A program made the position numbers and the translations under genes. The notes beneath the pieces were generated by a model. That model was not told where the DNA came from. It saw nothing but the letters and a program-made list of their open reading frames with translations, and ran no database searches. Below, one piece after another: positions 1 to 6,973 of a stretch of DNA of 64,000 nt. Where the stretch lies: positions 1 through 64,000 of the forward strand of contig JBLNBZ010000021.1 of the NCBI GenBank assembly GCA_050260355.1, written 5' to 3'. The DNA comes from CADEFX01 sp050260355. GTDB lineage: Bacteria; Pseudomonadota; Alphaproteobacteria; Rhizobiales; Hyphomicrobiaceae. Position 1 is the first letter of the stretch. Every line of letters starts with the position of its first letter.

Positions 1-97
1 CGACCGGCTGATATAGCTGTTCTCATCGCCCCGTCCGCGACGCAAGGTGGCGGACGCCCCGCAGGCGACAGATGGAGCAGCCCGGCCGCGCCGCCTC

Positions 98-1057
98 ATG
101 GACCTCATCGCTCTCGCACGCAATCCGATCCCCAGCGGGGCCATCACGGGTCGCTTCGCCGGCCACAATGGTGTTGCACTACGCTACGCGCGATGGGAGG
201 CGACGCGCTCACCGCGGCGCGGCACCGTTGTCATTTGCCAAGGACGCGGCGAGTTCATCGAGAAGTATTTCGAGGTGATCGCGGACCTGCGCAGGCGCGG
301 TTTCGCCGTGGCGACTCACGATTGGCGTGGCCAGGGCGGATCGCAGCGGCTGCTTGCCGACCCGCGCAAGGGACACGTGCACAGTTTCGCCGACTTCGAC
401 CGCGATCTGGTGCGCTTCATGAAGGACATCGTGCTTCCCGATTGCCCGCCACCTTATATCGGGCTCGGCCATTCCATGGGCGGCAACATCCTTTTGCGGC
501 AGGTGACGGTGACCGGCTCGTGGTTCGACCGTATGATCCTTTCAGCCCCGATGATTGCGCTTGCCGATGAAAAGGTCCGGGTTCCTCAAGCGCTCGCGCG
601 GCTCTATGCCGAGGTGATCGGGGCGCTCGGCGGTGCCCGCTGGTATGTGCCGGGCGGCACCGACAGGCCCGCTGAAACCGCTCCCTTCGACAGCAATGAC
701 CTGACATCGGACGAAGATCGCTTCTCGCGCAACCGGCAGATCCTCGAGGCGGCGCCACAGCTCGGCCTCGGGTCGCCCACCATCGGCTGGCTGCGGGCTG
801 CCTACCGCTCCTGCGCCATGCTCCAGCGGCCGAACTATGCCGCCCGTGCCCAGGTGCCGATGCTGCTCGTGGCGGCGGGTAGCGACCGCGTGGTCTCCAG
901 CTCCGCGATCGAGGCCTTTGCTTCGCGTTTGAAGATCGGCGCGCACGTCCTCATTACATCGTCGCGGCATGAGATTTTGCAGGAGCGGGACAACATCCGG
1001 GCACAATTCTGGGCCGCCTTCGACGCTTATCTGGACGTGAGTGCTGCGGCGGCCTGA
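98..1057 (+). CDS. alpha/beta hydrolase, lysophospholipase-like (PldB/Hydrolase_4 type)
   Basis: A 319-residue serine hydrolase. The nucleophile elbow GLGHSMGG puts the serine near residue 126; the aspartate of AGSDRVV (about 263) and the histidine of SSRHEIL (about 291) complete a triad in the usual order. The family cleaves acylglycerol or lysophospholipid esters, but the substrate here is unknown. The ATG at 98 is preferred because related proteins start near MDLIALARNP; an in-frame GTG at 47 would add 17 unconserved residues. The gene is convergent with the hisN-like gene, 17 bp away. No signal peptide is evident, so it is probably cytoplasmic. Confidence 0.85.
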   Translation: MDLIALARNPIPSGAITGRFAGHNGVALRYARWEATRSPRRGTVVICQGRGEFIEKYFEVIADLRRRGFAVATHDWRGQGGSQRLLADPRKGHVHSFADFDRDLVRFMKDIVLPDCPPPYIGLGHSMGGNILLRQVTVTGSWFDRMILSAPMIALADEKVRVPQALARLYAEVIGALGGARWYVPGGTDRPAETAPFDSNDLTSDEDRFSRNRQILEAAPQLGLGSPTIGWLRAAYRSCAMLQRPNYAARAQVPMLLVAAGSDRVVSSSAIEAFASRLKIGAHVLITSSRHEILQERDNIRAQFWAAFDAYLDVSAAAA

Positions 1058-1074
1058 AGCTGGGCATCCCCGGC

Positions 1075-1881
1075 TCAGCCGCCGAGCACTCTCAGCGCCG
1101 CCTGATGCAGCTTCGGGTCTCCTGCGGCGATGATCCGGCCCCCCTGCTCCGCGCTGGTGCCCTCCCACGTCGTGATCCGCCCTCCAGCGCGCTCGATGAT
1201 GGGAATGAGGGCCACGACGTCGTGGGGCTTCAGTCCGGTCTCGACCACCAGGTCGACATGCCCGGCCGCGAGCAGGCAGTAGCCGTAGCAATCGCCGCCG
1301 TACCGCGTCATGCGCACGCGTGACTTGAGACGCGTGAAGGCCTCCTGATCCCCGCGTCCGGTGAGAAGATCGGGGCTCGTCGTCGTCAGCACGGCATCCT
1401 TCAGTTGCTGGCAGATGCGGGTCCTGACGCGCCTGACTTTGCCGCCCGGCTGACGCCAATGCGTGCTGCGCCCGCTGGACCAGACACGCTCGCCGGTGAA
1501 GGGCTGGTCCATCAGGCCCAGCACGGGCGTGCGCCCGTCGAGTAGCCCGATCAGTGTCCCCCAAAGCGGGCTTCCCATGATGAACGCCTTGGTGCCGTCG
1601 ATGGGATCGATCACCCAGTTGTAGCGGCCGGCACCCTCCGCACGGTCGAATTCCTCTCCGATGATGCCGTGCTCGGGCTGAGCCTTGGCGAGGTGTGCCC
1701 GAATGGCGCGCTCCGCCGCTCGATCGGCCGCCGTCACGGGATCAAAGTCGCGGGCCGTTGCCTTGTTCTCGACCGCCAGGGGGCGCCGGAAATAGGGCAT
1801 GACCGCCCGGGCTGCCAGATCGGCAAGGTCATGAGCCAGAGCCAGCAGGTCGGTCACGTTGGCGGAAGCGGGGCGCTGCAC
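1075..1881 (-). CDS. hisN: histidinol-phosphatase, inositol-monophosphatase family (HisN-like)
   Basis: A 268-residue Mg2+-dependent phosphatase of the inositol-monophosphatase superfamily. The metal-binding motifs GEEF (residues 75-78) and DPIDGT (92-97) are intact, and the second signature around YGGDCYGYCLLAAGHVDLVV is present. The segment FIMGSPLWGTLIGLLDG after the first motif is typical of the HisN subgroup, which dephosphorylates histidinol phosphate in histidine synthesis. Inositol-1-phosphatase or CysQ-like activity cannot be excluded from sequence. No other his genes are in the window, which is usual because hisN is often scattered. Confidence 0.85.
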   Translation of the reverse strand: MQRPASANVTDLLALAHDLADLAARAVMPYFRRPLAVENKATARDFDPVTAADRAAERAIRAHLAKAQPEHGIIGEEFDRAEGAGRYNWVIDPIDGTKAFIMGSPLWGTLIGLLDGRTPVLGLMDQPFTGERVWSSGRSTHWRQPGGKVRRVRTRICQQLKDAVLTTTSPDLLTGRGDQEAFTRLKSRVRMTRYGGDCYGYCLLAAGHVDLVVETGLKPHDVVALIPIIERAGGRITTWEGTSAEQGGRIIAAGDPKLHQAALRVLGG

Positions 1882-2030
1882 CGGGAATCTTTATCTCCAA
1901 TCAGAGCCTAACGAGGCCGCTGGTCAAGCGCACAAGCCAGAGACGACACTTGGCTATGTGCCGTCAGCCTGCGCTTGTGGCAGATGCGCCACATCATCAC
2001 AGCTCCCCAACAATGATCCACGGGCCTCCC

Positions 2031-2059
2031 TTGCTGCAAGCCACGAACAGTCACATATG
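2031..2059 (+). promoter_or_regulatory. possible promoter of first MmgR-like sRNA
   Basis: TTGCTG (2031-2036) and CATATG (2054-2059) are separated by 17 bases, a plausible but weak vegetative promoter. It places a start near 2066, just where the 5' stem of the sRNA begins. The call depends on the downstream hairpin architecture more than on the promoter boxes themselves. Confidence 0.35.
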
Positions 2060-2065
2060 ACGCGC

Positions 2066-2155
2066 GTGGCGGAGGCAGCCATGCTGCCGAGGCCACTGCC
2101 CACCTTGGGCGTTTCCTCCCTAGACTTGGGCCACTCCCCGGAGCGGCCCTTTTTT
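2066..2155 (+). ncRNA. MmgR (alpha-r8)-like small RNA, copy 1
   Basis: A roughly 90-nt intergenic RNA is inferred. Its 5' hairpin has stems GTGGC (2066-2070)/GCCAC (2092-2096) and GGCAGC (2074-2079)/GCTGCC (2083-2088). An unpaired segment containing TTTCCTCCCT (2112-2121) follows, and the RNA ends in an intrinsic terminator, GGGCC-A-CTCC pairing with GGAG-C-GGCCC (2128-2149) followed by six T. A pyrimidine-rich CCUCC core exposed between two hairpins is the hallmark of alphaproteobacterial anti-Shine-Dalgarno sRNAs. As I recall, the ten-base core matches the MmgR family, which in Sinorhizobium limits polyhydroxybutyrate storage. No open reading frame explains the region; bases 1882-2030 just upstream show nothing recognisable. 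Confidence 0.7.
2128..2155 (+). terminator. intrinsic terminator of sRNA copy 1
   Basis: A ten-position GC-rich stem with one A-C mismatch and a CC loop (2128-2149) is followed directly by six T (2150-2155). Confidence 0.85.
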
Positions 2156-2270
2156 CTTGCCTTGAAGGCTGCTGGTCGTCCGGTGCGTCCATCGTCGAGT
2201 GCGCTTCCACCATGCCTCGATTGCCCTGTTTTTAGGCCCGCGACATTCCGCGCTGCACAAACTTCCCCCC

Positions 2271-2299
2271 TTGAAGCTTGTGCACTGCACTGCTAGATA
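2271..2299 (+). promoter_or_regulatory. promoter of second MmgR-like sRNA
   Basis: TTGAAG (2271-2276) is followed after exactly 17 bases by TAGATA (2294-2299), a good vegetative promoter that predicts a start near 2306, at the base of the 5' hairpin of the second sRNA. Confidence 0.55.
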
Positions 2300-2305
2300 T
2301 TGCAT

Positions 2306-2403
2306 TGCGAGAGCGACGAGCCTTGCTCGTTGTTTTCGCAGCCCTCCTTTGGGCGTTTCCTCCCTAGACTTGGGCCGTTCGTACTCGGACGGCCCCTTTT
2401 TTT
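2306..2403 (+). ncRNA. MmgR (alpha-r8)-like small RNA, copy 2
   Basis: A second RNA of about 98 nt is built like the first. Its 5' hairpin has TGCGA/TCGCA outer and ACGAG/CTCGT inner stems, followed by an unpaired linker with CCUCC elements and the TTTCCTCCCT core (2356-2365), then an intrinsic terminator. A 28-base block (2349-2376) is identical to 2105-2132 of copy 1, whereas the 5' hairpins and terminator loops differ in sequence but keep their shape. That pattern indicates functional paralogues rather than a recent duplication. The RNA ends 52 bp before the convergent amidohydrolase gene. Confidence 0.75.
2372..2403 (+). terminator. intrinsic terminator of sRNA copy 2
   Basis: GGGCCGTTC (2372-2380) pairs with GGACGGCCC (2387-2395), including one T-G wobble, around a six-base loop; seven T follow at 2397-2403. 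Confidence 0.9.
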
Positions 2404-2455
2404 GTCTGCGCGATGGTGTGGGCTGGTCCGGGTGCCTGGCACCAGAATATTTACT

Positions 2456-3355
2456 CTATTCGGCCGCTGCCGGCCGGCCGAAGACGTCCGGAAACTCCTT
2501 GAACAGGCGGGCCGCCGTCGCCGTCAGATCGCGCTTCACCTTGGCGAATCCCGAGGAGCGGGCAAGCGAGCTCTCATTGAGGTACAGCGCCCGATTGACC
2601 TCGATCTGCAGCGCGTGCAGTCCGCGATGCGGGCGCCCGTAGTGCTCGGTGATGTAGCCGCCAGCATACGGCCGGTTGAGCTGGACCTCGTAGCCAAGCC
2701 CCACCAGCAGCTCGCGCAGGAAGCGGGTGAGCTTGCCGTCGCAGGATGCGCCGAACCTATCGCCGAGCACAAAATCGGGCCGCGGGGAGTGCGGCTGGCC
2801 GGTCGATGCGGACGGCATCGAATGGCAATCGATCAGGACCGCTATTCCGAACCGCCTCCAGGTCGCGTCGAGCAAGCTCGCAAGCCCCCCATGAAACGGC
2901 TTGTAGAGGCGGTCGATGCGCTCGAGCGCAGCGCTCAACGGAATGCGGTGGCGATAGATTTCCTCGCCGTCGGCGACTATGCGCGCGAGCGTGCCGAGCC
3001 CACCCACCACGCGCACCGACTGCGTGTTGGCGTAAGGCGGTGTTGGCTCGTCGAACAGCTCGGGATCGAGCTCGTAGGGCTCGCGATTGACATCCAAGTA
3101 GGCACGCGGAAACCGAGCCGCGATCATCGGGACGCCAAGCTCTGTAACGCCGGAGAACAGTTCATCCACATAGCAATCCTCGGACTTGCGCAGAGCGTGC
3201 GCGTCTAGGCGAGAGGAGGCAAGAAACGCCGCCGGATAGATGCGTCCCGAGTGCGGCGAGCAGAAGACGAACGGTGCCGTCTGCGAGCGCGTCCCTGAGA
3301 TCGTGAACGGGGGCGTGAGCTCGGACTGGATGGAGGCGCGTTCACTTGCGGACAT
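2456..3355 (-). CDS. N-formylglutamate amidohydrolase family protein (paralogue 1)
   Basis: A 299-residue member of the N-formylglutamate amidohydrolase (FGase) family, which releases formate from N-formylglutamate at the end of one histidine-degradation route or acts on related N-acyl amino acids. Visible family motifs are CSPHSG near the N-terminus and the histidine-containing DCHSMPS in the middle. The ATG at 3355 is preferred; an in-frame TTG at 3373 adds six residues without a ribosome site. It stands alone, divergent from cpdR, with no hut genes nearby, so a role in histidine use is not supported by context. A different paralogue lies at 6974-8116. Confidence 0.8.
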   Translation of the reverse strand: MSASERASIQSELTPPFTISGTRSQTAPFVFCSPHSGRIYPAAFLASSRLDAHALRKSEDCYVDELFSGVTELGVPMIAARFPRAYLDVNREPYELDPELFDEPTPPYANTQSVRVVGGLGTLARIVADGEEIYRHRIPLSAALERIDRLYKPFHGGLASLLDATWRRFGIAVLIDCHSMPSASTGQPHSPRPDFVLGDRFGASCDGKLTRFLRELLVGLGYEVQLNRPYAGGYITEHYGRPHRGLHALQIEVNRALYLNESSLARSSGFAKVKRDLTATAARLFKEFPDVFGRPAAAE

Positions 3356-3609
3356 GGGTAGAGCCCGGCCCAATCTGCATTCTATCGACCGATCAGCAGA
3401 ACCTATTTACTTTGCCAACGGCATCGGCCGCTGTCTATGTTCGCCATTGGTCGCATTGAAAATCTCGTGGATCACCAGTGCGATGGTCAGACTTTCACAA
3501 CTCGTTTACCAAATCGACGTCAGATTCTGCCCATAGTGTCGTTGCAAAACAGCATAGTTCTAGTCACCAGCCCGGACCTTCGATGACGGCGAAGCCCTCG
3601 GCGATCTCC

Positions 3610-3969
3610 ATGCACCGCATTCTGCTCGCGGAGGACGACGACTCCATGCGCGGCTTCCTGGAGCGCGCGCTTGTCAAGGCGGGCTATGATGTCACGGCGT
3701 TCGCCAATGGCGCCGATGCGCTCGAGCGCCTCAAGGAGGAGCCATTCACGCTGCTTTTGACCGATATCGTCATGCCGCGCATGGATGGGATCGAGCTTGC
3801 CCGCCGCGCCAGCGCGCTCGACCCCGACCTCAAAATCATGTTCATCACCGGGTTTGCCGCGGTCACGCTGAATAACGAGACGCGCCCGCCCCGGGACGCC
3901 CGCGTCCTGTCGAAGCCCTTCCATCTCAAGGACCTCGTGCGCGAGGTTGGCCGCCTGCTCGCTGCCTGA
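3610..3969 (+). CDS. cpdR: cell-cycle response regulator CpdR
   Basis: A single receiver domain of 119 residues with no output domain. The acidic pocket (AEDDD, residues 7-11), phospho-acceptor aspartate in LLTDIVMPRMDG (D52) and the lysine of LSKPFH are all present. The sequence tracks closely with Caulobacter CpdR, including FITGFAAV and the PRDARVLSKPFHL segment. CpdR, when unphosphorylated, primes the ClpXP protease for degradation of cell-cycle regulators, and is phosphorylated through the CckA-ChpT relay. The C-terminal LLAA fits the Ala-Ala degron described for CpdR itself. The ATG at 3610 gives the standard length; an ATG at 3583 would add nine residues. Its partners CckA and ChpT are outside the window. 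Confidence 0.93.
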   Translation: MHRILLAEDDDSMRGFLERALVKAGYDVTAFANGADALERLKEEPFTLLLTDIVMPRMDGIELARRASALDPDLKIMFITGFAAVTLNNETRPPRDARVLSKPFHLKDLVREVGRLLAA

Positions 3970-4060
3970 CGGACCCTGCCGGCAATCCGCGCTGTCTTGC
4001 CACCCAGCATCATTGCCGATATACGATGCCGTAACTCTCGCGTGAGCGAATGCGGGGACT

Positions 4061-4135
4061 GGGTGCGTAGCTCAGCGGTAGAGCACTACCTTGACATGGT
4101 AGGGGTCACAGGTTCGATCCCTGTCGCACCCACCA
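4061..4135 (+). tRNA. tRNA-Val (anticodon GAC)
   Basis: A 75-nt cloverleaf with acceptor stem GGGTGCG/CGCACCC, a D-arm with TAGCTCAGCGGTAGAGCA, anticodon stem CTACC/GGTAG enclosing TTGACAT (anticodon GAC) and a T-arm with GGTTCGATCC. The discriminator is A and CCA is encoded (4133-4135). Confidence 0.97.
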
Positions 4136-4192
4136 GTCTGCCTCGGTCGTTTGCGTGCCCGCTGCCCAGATACGACGTTGCCAGGTGTTGCC

Positions 4193-4318
4193 ATGAAGGT
4201 CCGGAATTCGCTCAAGTCGCTGCGGTCGCGCCATCGCGACAATCGCCTCGTGCGCCGCAAAGGGCGCGTTTACGTCATCAATAAGACGAACCGCAGGTAC
4301 AAGGCTCGCCAGGGTTGA
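4193..4318 (+). CDS. rpmJ: 50S ribosomal protein L36, cysteine-free form
   Basis: A 41-residue, highly basic protein beginning MKVRNSLKSLRSRHRDN and ending NRRYKARQG, which is ribosomal protein L36 in its C-minus form: the four zinc ligands of classical L36 are absent. Alphaproteobacteria commonly carry only this version. It lies 57 bp downstream of tRNA-Val. No strong Shine-Dalgarno is seen, and the following gene starts 52 bp later on the same strand. It is easily missed because of its size. Confidence 0.95.
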   Translation: MKVRNSLKSLRSRHRDNRLVRRKGRVYVINKTNRRYKARQG

Positions 4319-4370
4319 TCAATCGACCCGGTTTTGACGCCATTGGCGAGCGGGGCTAGAGTTTCGTACC

Positions 4371-5051
4371 ATGATGGCTCTGAAGTCCCCCCTATCCTCC
4401 GCGTTCGTGGGCGCCGCTGCTGCCGGCCTGCTGCTGCTGGGCGTTTGCCTGTCGCCGTCCGTGAGCCTTGCGCAATCTGGCTCCAAGCCCGAGCCGGAAA
4501 AGACTGACCCCAAGACCCCGGCCGAGATCGGCAAGGCTCTGAGCAAGACGCCGCAGACGGCCGACGAGAAGACGAAGGTCCTCAGCGATCTCTACGCCTA
4601 TCTCGCCACTGCGGAGGACGAAGAGAGCGCCAAGCCGATCGCCGAAGCAATCGAGCGCCTGTGGAGCCAGTCCGGCAGCGACACCATCACGCTCCTGATG
4701 GACAGATCGTCGACCGCGCTCAGCGCGAAGAACCCCGAGCTGGCCTTGAAGCTGCTCGACAGCGTCGTGGCGCTCGCGCCCGACTATGCAGAAGGGTTCA
4801 ACCGCCGCGCCTATATTCGTTTCACGCAAAACAATGTCGAGGCCGCGGTCGGTGATCTAAGGCGCGTGCTGGCCCTCGAGCCGAACCACTTCAAGGCGCT
4901 CGACGGCCTCGGCCAGATTTGGCGCGAGCACGGCAACAAGCGGGGCGCCTTGAGCGTCTTCAAGCATCTCCTCGAGGTGCACCCCTATTGGCCGGGAGCC
5001 AAGCAGGCTGTCGAGGAGCTGAGCCGCGAGGTCGACGGGCAAGGCATCTGA
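4371..5051 (+). CDS. exported tetratricopeptide-repeat protein
   Basis: A 226-residue protein with an N-terminal signal peptide (hydrophobic stretch about residues 10-33, probable cleavage after SLA near 35), a low-complexity Lys/Pro/Glu linker, and TPR-like helices in the C-terminal half (segments around ALKLLDSVVALAPDYAEGF and AVGDLRRVLALEPNHFKAL are clear TPR units). It is expected in the periplasm as a protein-interaction scaffold, with an unknown partner. The gene follows rpmJ and is convergent with the DUF1036 gene 39 bp away. Confidence 0.8.
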   Translation: MMALKSPLSSAFVGAAAAGLLLLGVCLSPSVSLAQSGSKPEPEKTDPKTPAEIGKALSKTPQTADEKTKVLSDLYAYLATAEDEESAKPIAEAIERLWSQSGSDTITLLMDRSSTALSAKNPELALKLLDSVVALAPDYAEGFNRRAYIRFTQNNVEAAVGDLRRVLALEPNHFKALDGLGQIWREHGNKRGALSVFKHLLEVHPYWPGAKQAVEELSREVDGQGI

Positions 5052-5090
5052 GCCCACAACCAAAGCTCCTGCCCCTGCACGGCAGACGAG

Positions 5091-5534
5091 CTATCTCGCC
5101 TTGGCGGTTGTCTCGGCCGGGTCCGTCAGCCGAATGGTCCAGTCCTTGGCGTCGTTGGTGTCGACCTCGAAGAAGCCCGTGGTGTTGAAGCCGCGGCGCT
5201 GACAGTCCTGCGCGCCGCGGATAGTGAACGACTTGTCGCTCGTGCACATCTTGTTGGCGCCGGCCCATTCGCCCCCACGGTCGTAGTCGACCGCATGCAC
5301 GTAGTAGAAGCGGCTCGACAGCGTGCCTTTCAGCAGCGTCTCGCACGTCTGCGAAGCGATGTTCCACCAGCCTTCCGTCGCCCAGCCGTTGCCGTCCTGA
5401 TAGCCGACGGAGACGCCGATGCGGCTCGTCGTCGAGTTGCAGAGCTTGAGGTCGGCAGCCGCCGGCGTCGCCAACACCACAGCGGCACTGGCGGCGAGCA
5501 TCAGCTGGAGCGGACGAGGCCTACGGATCGACAA
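5091..5534 (-). CDS. exported DUF1036 protein
   Basis: A small secreted protein of the DUF1036 family (conserved LKLCNSTTSRIGVSVGY, GWWNIASQTC and FYYVHAVDYDRGGEW), of unknown function but common in alphaproteobacteria and cyanobacteria. The TTG at 5534 is favoured over the ATG at 5501 because it restores a normal signal peptide: an Arg-rich start (SIRRPRP), a hydrophobic core and cleavage after TPAAA; it also has an AGGG ribosome site about eight bases upstream. With this start the gene overlaps the end of the glycerate kinase gene by 14 bp, so the two are probably translationally coupled. Confidence 0.82.
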   Translation of the reverse strand: MSIRRPRPLQLMLAASAAVVLATPAAADLKLCNSTTSRIGVSVGYQDGNGWATEGWWNIASQTCETLLKGTLSSRFYYVHAVDYDRGGEWAGANKMCTSDKSFTIRGAQDCQRRGFNTTGFFEVDTNDAKDWTIRLTDPAETTAKAR

Positions 5535-6840
5535 GGATGACCCTGAAATCGTTGACGTTGGTATGCGTCGGCCCCCGCACGAGCAGATCGCCGAGAGGCT
5601 CGAAGAAGGACGTTGCGTCGTTGTTGTCGAGGAACTTCTGGGCGTCCAGATGACGCCCACGTGCCCGCGCCAGCGTATCGGCAAGCACCAGCGCGCCGGC
5701 CGGGTCGGTGGGCTGGCCCTCGCCACCGTCGATGCCGTCCGTGTCACCGGCGAGTGCTGCGACCCCCTCCAGCCCGTCGAGCGCCACGGCAAGCGCCAGC
5801 GCGTATTCCTGGCTGCGCCCGCCGCGCCCTCCCTTGCTGCGAACGGTGACCTCGAGCTCGCCGCCGCTGATGATGGCGAGCCGCCGCCGCTCCGACTTTG
5901 CCCGGCGGGCAAGTTGTGCGTGCTCGCTGGCAACATGGCGCGCCTCACCGGTGACGCGGTCGCCGAGATCGAGAAGCTCATAGCCTCGGCTCAGTGCAAG
6001 CCGCGCTGCGGCCGCAAGCGAGATCTTTGGCGTGGCAATGATCCGATACTGGGCAGTGCTGAAGGCGGCATCGCCGGGCTTCGGCGTCTCATTGGCCGCA
6101 TCGCGCAAGGCAATCTCGACAGCGTCAGGCACAGGAAGGCCCAGCGCAGACATGCTCGGCCGGCGCCGATCGAGGACGGCCCGAGCATCAGCCAATGTAC
6201 TCGGATCAGGCACGCTCGGACCCGAGCCAATGGTCTGCGGATCATCGCCCGGCACATCCGAAATGGCGAGCGTCAGCATGGGCGCATGCGCCCCGGCACG
6301 CCGCAGCCGGCCCCCCTTGATGCGCGAAAGATGCCGGCGCACCGTATTCATCTCGTGGATATCTGCGCCCGATTTGAGCAGGCCGCGGGTCAGCGCCGTC
6401 TTCGCATCGAGGTCGAGCCCGGCCGCCGGCGCCGCCCAGAGCGAGGACGCTCCACCGGACAACAGCACCAGCACCAGGTCGTTCGCGCCCGCACCGCTGA
6501 CCGAGGCGAGCGCCCGATCGGCGGCAGCAACGCTTGCGGCATCCGGTGTGGGATGGCGAGCCTCCACGATCTCGATCGCTTGCGGGCGCATATGAAGCGA
6601 GGCGGCGTAACCGTACGGGACCGTGGCAAAGCCTTCGATCCGATCGAGCATGCCGCGCGCGCGGTAGTGCTCCTCGGTCACAGCCGCCATGGCGGCCGCA
6701 GCCTTGCCCACCGCGAGGACGATCAGCCGCCCGCTCGGCGGCGGCTCCGGCAGATATGCCGGCAGGCACGACGAGGGGTGCGCAGCCGCGACGGCCGTGT
6801 CGTAAAGCTCGCCAAGAAGCGCGCGAATGGTCCTGGACAT
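5521..6840 (-). CDS. D-glycerate 2-kinase (GckA/TtuD, MOFRL family)
   Basis: A 439-residue glycerate kinase of the type with an N-terminal DUF4147 domain and a C-terminal MOFRL domain. It transfers phosphate from ATP to glycerate to give 2-phosphoglycerate, feeding glyoxylate, serine-cycle or tartrate carbon into glycolysis. Seen are the glycine-rich LLSGGASSLWAAP loop, the NTVRRHLSRIKGGRL segment, DVPGDDPQTIGSGPS, and the C-terminal GGRSQEYALALA and AGDTDGIDG motifs. Older annotations call this family hydroxypyruvate reductase. The ATG at 6840 follows an AAGGA ribosome site. It is divergent from the FGase-DUF1244 gene (133 bp between starts). Confidence 0.9.
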   Translation of the reverse strand: MSRTIRALLGELYDTAVAAAHPSSCLPAYLPEPPPSGRLIVLAVGKAAAAMAAVTEEHYRARGMLDRIEGFATVPYGYAASLHMRPQAIEIVEARHPTPDAASVAAADRALASVSGAGANDLVLVLLSGGASSLWAAPAAGLDLDAKTALTRGLLKSGADIHEMNTVRRHLSRIKGGRLRRAGAHAPMLTLAISDVPGDDPQTIGSGPSVPDPSTLADARAVLDRRRPSMSALGLPVPDAVEIALRDAANETPKPGDAAFSTAQYRIIATPKISLAAAARLALSRGYELLDLGDRVTGEARHVASEHAQLARRAKSERRRLAIISGGELEVTVRSKGGRGGRSQEYALALAVALDGLEGVAALAGDTDGIDGGEGQPTDPAGALVLADTLARARGRHLDAQKFLDNNDATSFFEPLGDLLVRGPTHTNVNDFRVILVDP

Positions 6841-6973
6841 TTGGTCCTTGCGACGGCGTCGCCCCATGCCACGACTGAGATTTGCGGGGCGCGACCGCGG
6901 CTCGTCAAGCCGCATGTGGCGGCGGCATCTCGGCCGTAGCCACCTTGCGCGCCGCCTCTTATATTCGCGCGCT

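Noticed and set aside
5419..6939. Plus-strand open frame of about 500 codons opposite the glycerate kinase gene
   Set aside because: Arginine-rich shadow lacking any family signature; the kinase motifs are on the other strand.
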